The notes below the pieces were generated by a model. It saw only the letters and a program-made list of their open reading frames with translations. It did no database searches and had not been told where the DNA came from. A stretch of DNA of 64,000 bases from Variovorax sp. (GTDB lineage: Bacteria > Pseudomonadota > Gammaproteobacteria > Burkholderiales > Burkholderiaceae_C): positions 1 through 64,000 of the forward strand of contig JANXTS010000013.1 of the NCBI GenBank assembly GCA_025352265.1, read 5' to 3'. Within the stretch, counting starts at the first letter, position 1; each line of letters opens with the position of its first letter. Position numbers and translations under genes: made by a program. Shown piece by piece: positions 43,683-51,978 of the stretch.

Positions 43683-45973
43683 TGCAGCCCCGCCGGATGC
43701 GCCGCGTGTGGGGCGGGCGCCACTTGCATCGCCATGCGCTCGCTCATCGCGCCTTCGCTGGCCTCCTCATCGGCCTGTCGCAACTGAGCCTGGTAGAGCC
43801 GCCAGTAGGCGCCCTGCTGTTCCATCAACGCGTCGTGCGGACCGACCTCGACGACCGCACCGCGGTCCATCACGACGAGCCGGTCGGCCTTGCGCAAAGT
43901 CGACAAGCGATGAGCGATGGCGATGGTCGTGCGTCCTTTTACGAGATTGTCGAGCGCCCGTTGAATCTCTTTTTCCGTCTCGGTATCGACCGCCGATGTG
44001 GCCTCGTCGAGGATCAGGATGCGCGGGTCGATCAACAACGCACGGGCGATGCTGATGCGCTGCCGCTCACCGCCCGACAAGCCTTGCCCACGCTCGCCGA
44101 CCAGTGAGTCGTAGCCGTGCGCGAGTCGCAGGATGAAGTCGTGCGCGTGGGCCGCGCGAGCCGCGGCCACCACCTCATCGCGCGTCGCCTCCGGCTTGCC
44201 GTAGGCGATGTTCTGCGCGATGGTGCCGAAGAACAAGAACGGCTCCTGCAGCACCAGGCCGACGTGGCGCCGATAGTCTGTGACCGCGAAGCGCCGGATG
44301 TCGGTGCCGTCGACCAGGATGGCGCCATCTGTCACGTCGTAGAAGCGGCAGATCAGATTGACCAGCGTACTCTTGCCCGAGCCGCTGTGGCCGACCAGGC
44401 CGATCATTTCGCCGGGTTCTATCACCAGATCGAGGTCGCGAATTACCGCACGCGAGCCGTAGCGGAATCCCACGTCTTTCATCTCGATGCGACCCGTGAT
44501 GCGCTGCACCTTGACCGGGTTCGCGGGCTCTGGCACGTTGCTCACGTGGTCGAGGATGTCGAAGATGCGCTTGGCACCGGCGGCCGCTTTTTGCGTGACC
44601 GAGACAATGCGGCTCATTGAATCGAGCCGCGTATAAAAACGGCCGATGTAGGCGATAAAGGCGGTCAGCACGCCGACCGTGATGCGCCCGCGCGCCACCT
44701 GCCAGATGCCGAAGCCCCACACCACGAGCAACCCGATTTCAGTGAGCAACGACACGCTGGGCGTAAACAGCGACCACGTCTTGTTCAGTTTGTCGTTCAC
44801 TTGCAGGTTGTACGCGTTGGCGGCATGGAAGCGATCGGCCTCGCGCTTTTCCTGCGCGAAGGCCTTGACCACGCGAATGCCCGGGATGGTGTCGGCCAGC
44901 ACGTTGGTGACTTCGCTCCACACGCGGTCGATTTTCTCGAAACCGGTGCGCAGGCGATCGCGCACGATGTGGATCATCCAGGCGATGAAGGGCAGCGGCA
45001 CCAGCGTAACGACCGCCAAAAGCGGGTTGATCGAAAACAGAATCGCCGCGGTCATCGCGATCATCAGCACGTCGGTCAAAAAATCGAGCGCGTGCAGCGA
45101 AAGAAAAACATTGATGCGGTCGGTTTCGGAGCCGATGCGCGACATCAGGTCGCCCGTGCGCTTGCCGCCGAAATAGTCGAGCGGCAACGTCAGCAGATGC
45201 TCATACGTCGTCGTGCGCAAATCGGCGCCGATGCGCTCGGACACCAGCGCAAGCAAGTAGGTGCGCGCCCAGCCCAACGCCCAGCCCGCCAGCGCCGACA
45301 ACAGCAGTGCGCCAAGAAACAGCACGACCTTGCCGATGGCGATCTGTTGCCCGTTCTGGAACGGAATCAGGATGTCGTCCATCAGCGGGATGGTCAGATA
45401 AGGGGGGACCAGCGTGGCAGCGGTCGACGCCAGCGTAAGCAGGAAGCCAGTGATCAGCTGCTTGCGATAGGGCTTGGCGAATCGACCCAGGCGTAGCAAC
45501 ACCCAGGTCGACGGCGGCGCTTGCTGCTCGACTGCTTCGGGGAGTTCATCGGCGTCGGTTTCGTCGGCAAGGGTCGATACGCCTGCCGTCGAATCGAGGA
45601 CGACAGTCATCCGCTGACCAAAAAGCTTCAACAATCGGAGCGCCGAAGCCTGCTGCTCGAGTGTGTAGCGCCAGCGCGCCAACTGCCCTCGCGCGCCCCG
45701 CAACTCCAGTGTGCCGATGCCTGCGTGGTCGATTAGATGCAGCTCGATTCCCGGTTCTGCGAGTGGCCACTCGCGCCAGGCTCCAGCGGCGTCTCGCGCC
45801 AGCAGACGATGATCGGTCAGCGCGACGAGCCCCAAGGAAAACCGAAGTTCGTCATCGAGGTCAACCGCAAGCGTCGCCAGAACGTTTTCGGCGGTTGTGA
45901 GTCGGCTTTTCAGCGCCTCTACAGCTGCCTCCACTTCTCCCTCTTGAGTACCCACTGGACCGTGATGTTGCAT
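43679..45973 (-). CDS. Cyanophycin-locus ABC transporter (fused permease/ATPase, MsbA-like)
   Basis: A 764-residue half transporter. The first ~190 residues are a soluble domain absent from ordinary exporters (LRFSLGLVALTDHRLLARDAAGAWREW...IELHLIDHAGIGTLELRG), resembling a PH-like sensing domain. A type I exporter membrane domain follows (YRKQLITGFLLTLASTAATLVPPYLTIPLMDD), then an ATPase with Walker A GHSGSGKSTLVNLICRFYD (about residue 527), signature LSGGERQRISIARALL, and Walker B (ILILDEATSAVD). The ATG at 45973 was chosen because the upstream extension enters the divergent promoter region. Divergent from cphA' by 91 bp. The cargo is unknown; export of peptides or lipid-like compounds is possible. 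Confidence 0.88.
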   Translation of the reverse strand: MQHHGPVGTQEGEVEAAVEALKSRLTTAENVLATLAVDLDDELRFSLGLVALTDHRLLARDAAGAWREWPLAEPGIELHLIDHAGIGTLELRGARGQLARWRYTLEQQASALRLLKLFGQRMTVVLDSTAGVSTLADETDADELPEAVEQQAPPSTWVLLRLGRFAKPYRKQLITGFLLTLASTAATLVPPYLTIPLMDDILIPFQNGQQIAIGKVVLFLGALLLSALAGWALGWARTYLLALVSERIGADLRTTTYEHLLTLPLDYFGGKRTGDLMSRIGSETDRINVFLSLHALDFLTDVLMIAMTAAILFSINPLLAVVTLVPLPFIAWMIHIVRDRLRTGFEKIDRVWSEVTNVLADTIPGIRVVKAFAQEKREADRFHAANAYNLQVNDKLNKTWSLFTPSVSLLTEIGLLVVWGFGIWQVARGRITVGVLTAFIAYIGRFYTRLDSMSRIVSVTQKAAAGAKRIFDILDHVSNVPEPANPVKVQRITGRIEMKDVGFRYGSRAVIRDLDLVIEPGEMIGLVGHSGSGKSTLVNLICRFYDVTDGAILVDGTDIRRFAVTDYRRHVGLVLQEPFLFFGTIAQNIAYGKPEATRDEVVAAARAAHAHDFILRLAHGYDSLVGERGQGLSGGERQRISIARALLIDPRILILDEATSAVDTETEKEIQRALDNLVKGRTTIAIAHRLSTLRKADRLVVMDRGAVVEVGPHDALMEQQGAYWRLYQAQLRQADEEASEGAMSERMAMQVAPAPHAAHPAGLQ

Positions 45974-46064
45974 TGTGTTTCTTTGACTCTCGCCTGTTGC
46001 AGGCCAGCCGAGCCACGTGGACCCCGCCCTGGCGCACGATGGGCGCCGATTTTGACCGATCGCC

Positions 46065-48395
46065 ATGAGCGCGCCTGAGAGCGCCGCCGGGGCCAGCCAA
46101 ATCAATTCGAACAGCACATCGAACGTTCCCATGACCCGTTTCGACGACATCCGCCTCCTGCGCATCAACTATTTGCGCGGCCCTAACATCTGGACTTATC
46201 GGCCGGTGCTGGAAGTCTGGCTCGATCTCGGCCGACTCGAAGATTTTCCGTCCAACACCATCGAAGGCTTTACCGGGCGTCTGACGACCCTGCTGCCGGC
46301 GCTCATCGAGCATCACTGCGGCGTAGGTGAGCGAGGGGGTTTTATTTCCCGGCTGAACGAAGGCACATGGTCGGGTCACGTGCTCGAACACGTCGTCATC
46401 GAATTGCTCAACCTGGCCGGTATGCCGACCGGGTTCGGCCAGACCCGCAGCACTTCCGAGCACGGCGTGTACCGCATGGTGTTCCGTGCACGCGACGAGC
46501 AAGTCGCGCGTGCCGCCCTGGCTGAAGGCCACCATCTATTGATGAGCGCCATCAACGACAAGCCTTTCGGCGCGGCCGACGTGCAGCGGGCGGTCGACGT
46601 GGTCAAGGGTCAGGTCGAAGACTGCTACCTCGGCCCGAGCACCGCCTGCATCGTCGGTGCCGCGACTGATCGCGGCATTCCGCACATGCGACTGAACAGT
46701 GGCAACCTGGTGCAGCTGGGCTACGGCGCGAGCCAGCGTCGTATCTGGACCGCCGAAACCGACTACACCAGCGCCATCGGCGAATCGATCGCCAGCGACA
46801 AGGAGCTCACCAAGTCGCTGCTCGCGAGCTGCGGCGTGCCGGTGCCTGAAGGAGAGGTGGTCGACAGCGCCGAAGAGGCCTGGGACGTGGCAGAGGGCAT
46901 GGGCCTGCCGGTGGTGGTCAAGCCGTCCGACGCCAACCACGGCCGCGGTGTCTCGCTCGAACTCAGCACGCGCGAAGAAGTCATGAGCGCCTACGCCGTC
47001 GCCGAGCCCGAAGGCAGCGATGTGATGGTCGAGCGCTTCATCCGCGGCAGCGAGCACCGCCTGCTGGTGGTCGGCGGCCAGGTGGTGGCAGCAGCCCGCG
47101 GCGAGATCATTACGGTGACGGGCGACGGCAACACCGCTGTCGCCGACCTTATCGAAAAGCAACTCAACAGCGACCCGCGTCGCGGTGCCGAAGAAGAATT
47201 CCCACTCGACTTGATCGACCTGCCGAACGACGCCAAGCTGCAGCTCGAGCTGCAGCGCCAGAAGCTCGACGGCAGTTCGGTGCCCGAAGCCGGCCGCGTG
47301 GTCACGATCCAGCGCAACGGCAACCTCGGGGTCGACTGCACGGACCAGGTCCATCCTGAAGTCGCGCATGCCGCCGTGCTCGCGGCGCGCGTCGTCGGGC
47401 TCGACATCGCGGGCATCGACTTGGTGGCGCAAGACATCGGGCGGCCGCTGGCAGCGCAAGGTGGCGCCATCGTCGAAGTCAATGCCGGTCCGGGTCTTCT
47501 GATGCACCTGAAGCCTGCGGTCGGCTCGCCACGACCGGTCGGCCGTGCGATTTGCGATCACCTGTTTCCGGATGAAGCCTCCGGTCGCATTCCGGTCGTT
47601 GGCATTGCCGGCTCGCAGGACACCGCCGTGCTGGCGCGGTTGGTGGCCTGGCTCATCGGCCTCGGCGGCCGATACACCGGACTCGCGTGCGGCGACGGCC
47701 TGTTTCTGGAACGCCGCCGTGTCGATGCACGCAACAGCGCCAACTGGGGCGCAGGACATCGTCTGCTGGTCAACCGCGCGGTGCAGGCCGTCGTCATCGA
47801 AAACGGTGCCGAGACCATCCTGCGCGATGGCCTGGCCTACGACCGCTGCGAAGTCGGCATCGTGACCGACCTCGAAGGCGCTGCCGCACTTTCGGAGTTC
47901 GACATCACAGAGAGCGACCAGCTGGTGAAAGTGCTGCGCACGCAGGTCGACGTGGTGCTGCCGGAAGGCACCGCGGTGCTGAATGCTGGCGATGGCCGGG
48001 TGGCTGGCCTGGCGCCACTGTGCGATGGCGCGGTCATTCTGTATTCGACCGACGCGCATTCAGACGTCCTCACGGCACACCAAGCCGGCGGCGGCAAGGC
48101 CGTGCTGGTGCGACAAGACCGCGTCGTGCTGGCCAATGGCGGCAGCGAATCGTTCTTGCCGGGCCTCGGGCGCCTGACGATCTGGAGCGCGACGCACGTG
48201 GGGGTCAGCCTCGAAAGCCTGCTCGCTGCGGTCGCGGCCGGTTGGGCGCTGGGCATTCCACTGAACCTGATCGGTGCCGGCGTCGAAGCCTTTGAAGCCG
48301 ACCTGCAGGCAGCACTTGCTTCGCTGCAACTTTCGCAGACGGCGCCGTCCCCATCGACGCCGCATTCATCGTCGTCATTTCAACAATTTTCCTGA
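46065..48395 (+). CDS. Cyanophycin synthetase paralogue CphA' with degenerate Mur-ligase module
   Basis: A 776-residue homologue of cyanophycin synthetase. The N-terminal domain (LRGPNIWTYRPVLEVWLDLG) and ATP-grasp domain are intact: SDKELTKSLLASCGVPVPEG, VVVKPSDANHGRGVSLEL, and IVEVNAGPGLLMHLKPAVG. The following Mur-ligase-like module is damaged. Where CphA has the P-loop GTNGKTTTARL, this protein has GSQDTAVLARL (about residue 516), and the ~150-residue C-terminal Mur domain is missing. It may still perform one of the two ligations, or prime or modify the polymer, like CphA2-type enzymes. An alternative start at 46131 (MTRFDDIRLLRINYLRG) is possible. cphA follows after 9 bp. Confidence 0.88.
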   Translation: MSAPESAAGASQINSNSTSNVPMTRFDDIRLLRINYLRGPNIWTYRPVLEVWLDLGRLEDFPSNTIEGFTGRLTTLLPALIEHHCGVGERGGFISRLNEGTWSGHVLEHVVIELLNLAGMPTGFGQTRSTSEHGVYRMVFRARDEQVARAALAEGHHLLMSAINDKPFGAADVQRAVDVVKGQVEDCYLGPSTACIVGAATDRGIPHMRLNSGNLVQLGYGASQRRIWTAETDYTSAIGESIASDKELTKSLLASCGVPVPEGEVVDSAEEAWDVAEGMGLPVVVKPSDANHGRGVSLELSTREEVMSAYAVAEPEGSDVMVERFIRGSEHRLLVVGGQVVAAARGEIITVTGDGNTAVADLIEKQLNSDPRRGAEEEFPLDLIDLPNDAKLQLELQRQKLDGSSVPEAGRVVTIQRNGNLGVDCTDQVHPEVAHAAVLAARVVGLDIAGIDLVAQDIGRPLAAQGGAIVEVNAGPGLLMHLKPAVGSPRPVGRAICDHLFPDEASGRIPVVGIAGSQDTAVLARLVAWLIGLGGRYTGLACGDGLFLERRRVDARNSANWGAGHRLLVNRAVQAVVIENGAETILRDGLAYDRCEVGIVTDLEGAAALSEFDITESDQLVKVLRTQVDVVLPEGTAVLNAGDGRVAGLAPLCDGAVILYSTDAHSDVLTAHQAGGGKAVLVRQDRVVLANGGSESFLPGLGRLTIWSATHVGVSLESLLAAVAAGWALGIPLNLIGAGVEAFEADLQAALASLQLSQTAPSPSTPHSSSSFQQFS

Positions 48396-48404
48396 AGAGC
48401 CGGC

Positions 48405-50972
48405 ATGGAAGTCACCCGCATTCGCGCCCTGCGCGGCCCCAACCTCTGGAGCCGACATACCGCCATCGAGGCGATCGTTTCGTGCACCGGTGACGAGAAC
48501 GCCGTCGAGCGACTCGCCGGGTTTGACGCGCGCCTGCGCTCGCTCTTTCCGAACATCGGCGAGTTGCATCCGATCGTGCTCGGCCAGCCGCTGGCGCTGG
48601 CACACGTGCTTGAAAACGCAGTGCTGGCATTGCAGGCGCAGGCTGGCTGTGCGGTCAACTTTGGCCACACCCAGCCGACACCGGAAGCAGGCATCTATCA
48701 AGTGACGGTGCAGTACAGCGAAGAGTCGGTCGGCCGACGCGCCATCGAGCTCGCCGAGCAACTCATCAACGCGGCGTTGCAAGACACCGCCTTCGATGCC
48801 GATGCGGCCATTGCCGAATTGCGCGAAGAAGACGAATCCGAACGACTCGGTCCGAGCACCGGCTCGATCGTCGATGCGGCCGTCGCACGCGGCATTCCCT
48901 ATCGACGCCTGACACGCGGCAGCCTCGTGCAGTTCGGCTGGGGCGCCAAACAGCGACGCATCCAGGCGGCAGAGATCGACAGTACCAGCGGCGTGGCGGA
49001 GTCGATCGCGCAAGACAAGGAGCTCACCAAGCAATTGCTTAACGCCGCTGGCGTGCCCGTGCCGCTGGGTCGACCGGTGACCAGCGCCGACGACGGCTGG
49101 GCTGCGGCAATGGAGATTGGTCTGCCAGTGGTGGTGAAGCCTCAAGACGGCAACCAGGGCAAAGGCGTGACGGTCAACATCACGACGCGCGAGCAACTGA
49201 AAGCGGCCTACGACTCGGCGGCCTACTACGGCGAGGTCATGGTCGAAAAATTCTTGCCCGGGTTCGACTTTCGTCTGCTGGTCGTCGGCGACAAGCTCAT
49301 CGCCGCGGCGCGACGCGATCCGCCACAGGTGATCGGTGACGGTAAATGCACTGTGCGGCAGCTGGTCGACACCGTCAATCTCGACCCGCGACGTGGCGAA
49401 GGCCACTCGACTTCACTCACCAAGATACAGCTCGACGACATCGCCATCGGACGGCTCGAGTCGCAAGGCCTGACACCCGAGAGCGTGCCGAAACGAGGTC
49501 AACGGGTCGTGCTGCGCAACAACGCAAACCTCTCCACGGGTGGCACCGCCACCGATGTGACCGATACCGTACATCCCGAAGTCGCGGCGCGTGCGGTCGA
49601 TGCGGCGCAAATGGTCGGCCTCGATATCTGCGGTGTCGACATGGTTTGCGAGAGCGTGCTTCGGCCGCTCGAAGAACAACACGGCGGCGTTGTGGAAGTC
49701 AACGCCGCACCCGGCCTGCGCATGCACATTTCCCCCTCGTTCGGCCGTGGCCGCGCAGTCGGTGAGGCGATCATGGACACGCTCTACGCCGACGGCGACA
49801 CCGGCCGCATTCCTGTGGTCGCCGTCACCGGCACCAACGGCAAGACGACCACGGCGCGCCTTATCAACCATCTGCTCGCGTCGAGCGGACTGCGCACCGG
49901 CATGACCAACACCGACGGCGTGTGGGTCGATGGCCGGCAGATCGACAGCGGCGACTGCAGCGGCCCGAAGAGTGCGCGCAACGTGCTGATGCACCCTGAG
50001 GTCGACGCAGCTGTGTTCGAAGTGGCGCGCGGTGGCGTGCTGCGCGAAGGCCTCGGCTTCGACCGCTGCCAGGTCGCGGTGGTGACCAACATCGGCAGCG
50101 GCGACCACCTGGGCCTCAACTACATCACCACGGTCGAAGACCTCGCCGTGTTGAAGCGCGTGATCGTGCGCAACGTGGCGTACGACGGCTATGCAGTGCT
50201 CAATGCCGCCGACCCGAACGTGGCCGCGATGGCCGCAGGCTGCCCCGGCAGCGTGATCTTCTTTGCCGCCGACCGGCAGCACCCGGTGATGGCGACACAC
50301 CGCGCGCAAGGCAAGCGCACCGTATACGTCGACCAAGACACGCTGATTGCGGCCGAAGGCTCGTGGCGGGAGCGCATTCCATTGCGCGACGTGCCGATCA
50401 CCCGTGGCGGCACGATCAATTTTCAGGTCGACAACGTAATGGCGGCAGTGGCTGCGGGATGGGCCGTGGGGCTCGACTGGGGCACCATCCGCAGCGGCGT
50501 CGCGAGCTTCATGAACGACGCAGCCGGTGTCCCCGGACGCTTCAACGTCATGGACTATCGCGGTGCCACCGTCATCGCCGACTACGGCCACAACACCGAC
50601 GCCATGCGCGCACTGGTGTCGGCCGTCGACACCATGCCGGCGAACAAGCGGTCGGTGGTGATCAGCGGTGCCGGCGACCGGCGCGACAGCGACATCCGCG
50701 ACCAGACCGCCATCCTGGGCCAGGCGTTCGATGAAGTGATCCTGTATCAAGATGCGGCGCAGCGTGGACGGGCCGATGGCGAGGTCATGGCGCTGCTGCG
50801 GCAAGGCCTACAGGGCGCATCGCGGACGCAACACATCGATGAGATCCGCGGCGAGTTCATCGCCATCGACACGGCGCTGGCGCGTTTGCAGCCGGGCGAT
50901 TTGTCATTGATTCTGGTCGACCAAGTCGAAGAGGCGCTGGCGCATCTGGCGATGCGGATCGCTGCCGGCTGA
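48405..50972 (+). CDS. cphA: Cyanophycin synthetase
   Basis: Polymerises Asp and Arg into multi-arginyl-poly-aspartate, a nitrogen store, using ATP and no ribosome (cytosol). It has 855 residues in three parts. The N-terminal domain starts MEVTRIRALRGPNLWSR. The ATP-grasp domain adds Asp (VVVKPQDGNQGKGVTVNI, VVEVNAAPGLRMHISPS). The Mur-ligase-like domain adds Arg, with an intact P-loop VTGTNGKTTTARLINHLL (about residue 476) and a complete C-terminal domain (RFNVMDYRGATVIADYGHN...SGAGDRRD). Co-transcribed with cphA' and divergent from the ABC/DUF1854 genes. No cyanophycinase gene (cphB) is in the window. Confidence 0.96.
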   Translation: MEVTRIRALRGPNLWSRHTAIEAIVSCTGDENAVERLAGFDARLRSLFPNIGELHPIVLGQPLALAHVLENAVLALQAQAGCAVNFGHTQPTPEAGIYQVTVQYSEESVGRRAIELAEQLINAALQDTAFDADAAIAELREEDESERLGPSTGSIVDAAVARGIPYRRLTRGSLVQFGWGAKQRRIQAAEIDSTSGVAESIAQDKELTKQLLNAAGVPVPLGRPVTSADDGWAAAMEIGLPVVVKPQDGNQGKGVTVNITTREQLKAAYDSAAYYGEVMVEKFLPGFDFRLLVVGDKLIAAARRDPPQVIGDGKCTVRQLVDTVNLDPRRGEGHSTSLTKIQLDDIAIGRLESQGLTPESVPKRGQRVVLRNNANLSTGGTATDVTDTVHPEVAARAVDAAQMVGLDICGVDMVCESVLRPLEEQHGGVVEVNAAPGLRMHISPSFGRGRAVGEAIMDTLYADGDTGRIPVVAVTGTNGKTTTARLINHLLASSGLRTGMTNTDGVWVDGRQIDSGDCSGPKSARNVLMHPEVDAAVFEVARGGVLREGLGFDRCQVAVVTNIGSGDHLGLNYITTVEDLAVLKRVIVRNVAYDGYAVLNAADPNVAAMAAGCPGSVIFFAADRQHPVMATHRAQGKRTVYVDQDTLIAAEGSWRERIPLRDVPITRGGTINFQVDNVMAAVAAGWAVGLDWGTIRSGVASFMNDAAGVPGRFNVMDYRGATVIADYGHNTDAMRALVSAVDTMPANKRSVVISGAGDRRDSDIRDQTAILGQAFDEVILYQDAAQRGRADGEVMALLRQGLQGASRTQHIDEIRGEFIAIDTALARLQPGDLSLILVDQVEEALAHLAMRIAAG

Positions 50973-51112
50973 ATCTCTGCGGGCAGAGTTCGGGAGGTTC
51001 GTAGGAACAGTCCGTCAGGCTCCGGGGCAGCGGAGCGCCTGTAAAGGCTGCGCCGTCCCACAGAGGAACGTTGCCTTTCGTCAGATGGTTCATGAAGCCT
51101 TAAAGGACTCTC

Positions 51113-51532
51113 ATGAACCGAAAATTTTCCGCGTATCCATTCGTTAGCCGTGTGGCCACAAGCGCACTGTTTCTAGCGGTCACGCTTGGCACAACGCCTG
51201 CCGTATGGGCACAGGCCGCAGCTCCCGGCACGGCGGCCCGCATGCAAAGCGAGATGGCCACTTGCGATGGCGTTCAGCAGGACAAAGCCGCATGCGTGCG
51301 CGAAGCAGGTGCAGCGCGACAGGAAGCAGGGCGAGGCGGGCTAGCCACGCCCGACTCGTCCGGCAGCAGCGCCAACACGATGGAACGTTGCCGCCTTCAG
51401 CCTGCGTCGGATCAAGCGGACTGCATGGCGCGTATCCAGGGCGGCGTGGGCAACACGTCGACATCCACCAGTGGCAGCGTCATGGGCGGCGGCGTCATTC
51501 GCGAAACCGTAACGACCACACCGGCCAAATGA
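51113..51532 (+). CDS. Small exported protein with twin C-X9-C / C-X10-C pattern (paralogue 1)
   Basis: A 139-residue protein I do not recognise as a named family. The signal peptide runs to about residue 35 (cleavage near AVWAQA). The mature part has four Cys at 51, 61, 93 and 104, spaced C-X9-C and C-X10-C, with QQDKAACVREAGAARQ after the first pair. The C-terminus is GSVMGGGVIRETVTTTPAK. AAGGA-type ribosome-binding site (AAAGGACTC) precedes the ATG. Its stop overlaps the start of the next gene, which encodes a clear paralogue. Probably periplasmic with two disulfides in a helical hairpin. The 140 bp upstream, after cphA, holds no other gene. Confidence 0.75.
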   Translation: MNRKFSAYPFVSRVATSALFLAVTLGTTPAVWAQAAAPGTAARMQSEMATCDGVQQDKAACVREAGAARQEAGRGGLATPDSSGSSANTMERCRLQPASDQADCMARIQGGVGNTSTSTSGSVMGGGVIRETVTTTPAK

Positions 51533-51924
51533 TGAAAAAATCAGCTCTTCAATGGAGCCTTGCCGTGCTGTTGGCAGCCACGGGCATCGCAATCGCCGGC
51601 GCAGACTCGGCAGCCGGGCCACGCCACCCATCCCGTGGCACCGCCGCCGACACTTACCGCGACGAAGTTGCGGTGTGCGGACACATCCAGCAAGACCGTG
51701 CGGCGTGCGTTCGCGAAGCCGGTGCGGCACGCCAAGCTGCCGCGCAGGGTCAACTCACCGGCGCGCCCGACTATCTGCAAAATGCGCTGGCACGATGCGG
51801 CCGACAACCGCAAATGGAACGAAGCGCATGCGAAGCACGCGTGCGGGGCACCGGCCAGACGAACATCGAGGGCAGCGTGCTCGGCGGTGGCGTGATCCGC
51901 GAAACGGTGACGCCGATTTATTGA
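51529..51924 (+). CDS. Small exported protein with twin C-X9-C / C-X10-C pattern (paralogue 2)
   Basis: A 131-residue paralogue of the preceding protein. It begins MMKKSALQWSLAVLLAATGIAIAG (signal peptide). Cys at 50, 60, 90 and 101 keep the same C-X9-C and C-X10-C spacing. QQDRAACVREAGAARQ and GSVLGGGVIRETVT are shared almost exactly with paralogue 1, while signal peptides and linkers differ. The first ATG (51529) overlaps the upstream stop (ATGATGA). Tandem duplication followed by divergence is the simplest origin. Function unknown. Confidence 0.75.
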   Translation: MMKKSALQWSLAVLLAATGIAIAGADSAAGPRHPSRGTAADTYRDEVAVCGHIQQDRAACVREAGAARQAAAQGQLTGAPDYLQNALARCGRQPQMERSACEARVRGTGQTNIEGSVLGGGVIRETVTPIY

Positions 51925-51978
51925 TCGAAACGGCCAGAGGGCGCTAGGCAGCTCGCCAGTCGGTGCGAGAGCGCAGGC

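Noticed and set aside
50975..50988. CTCTGC-GG-GCAGAG hairpin right after cphA
   Set aside because: The loop is too small for the full stem and there is no T-run; not enough for a terminator call.
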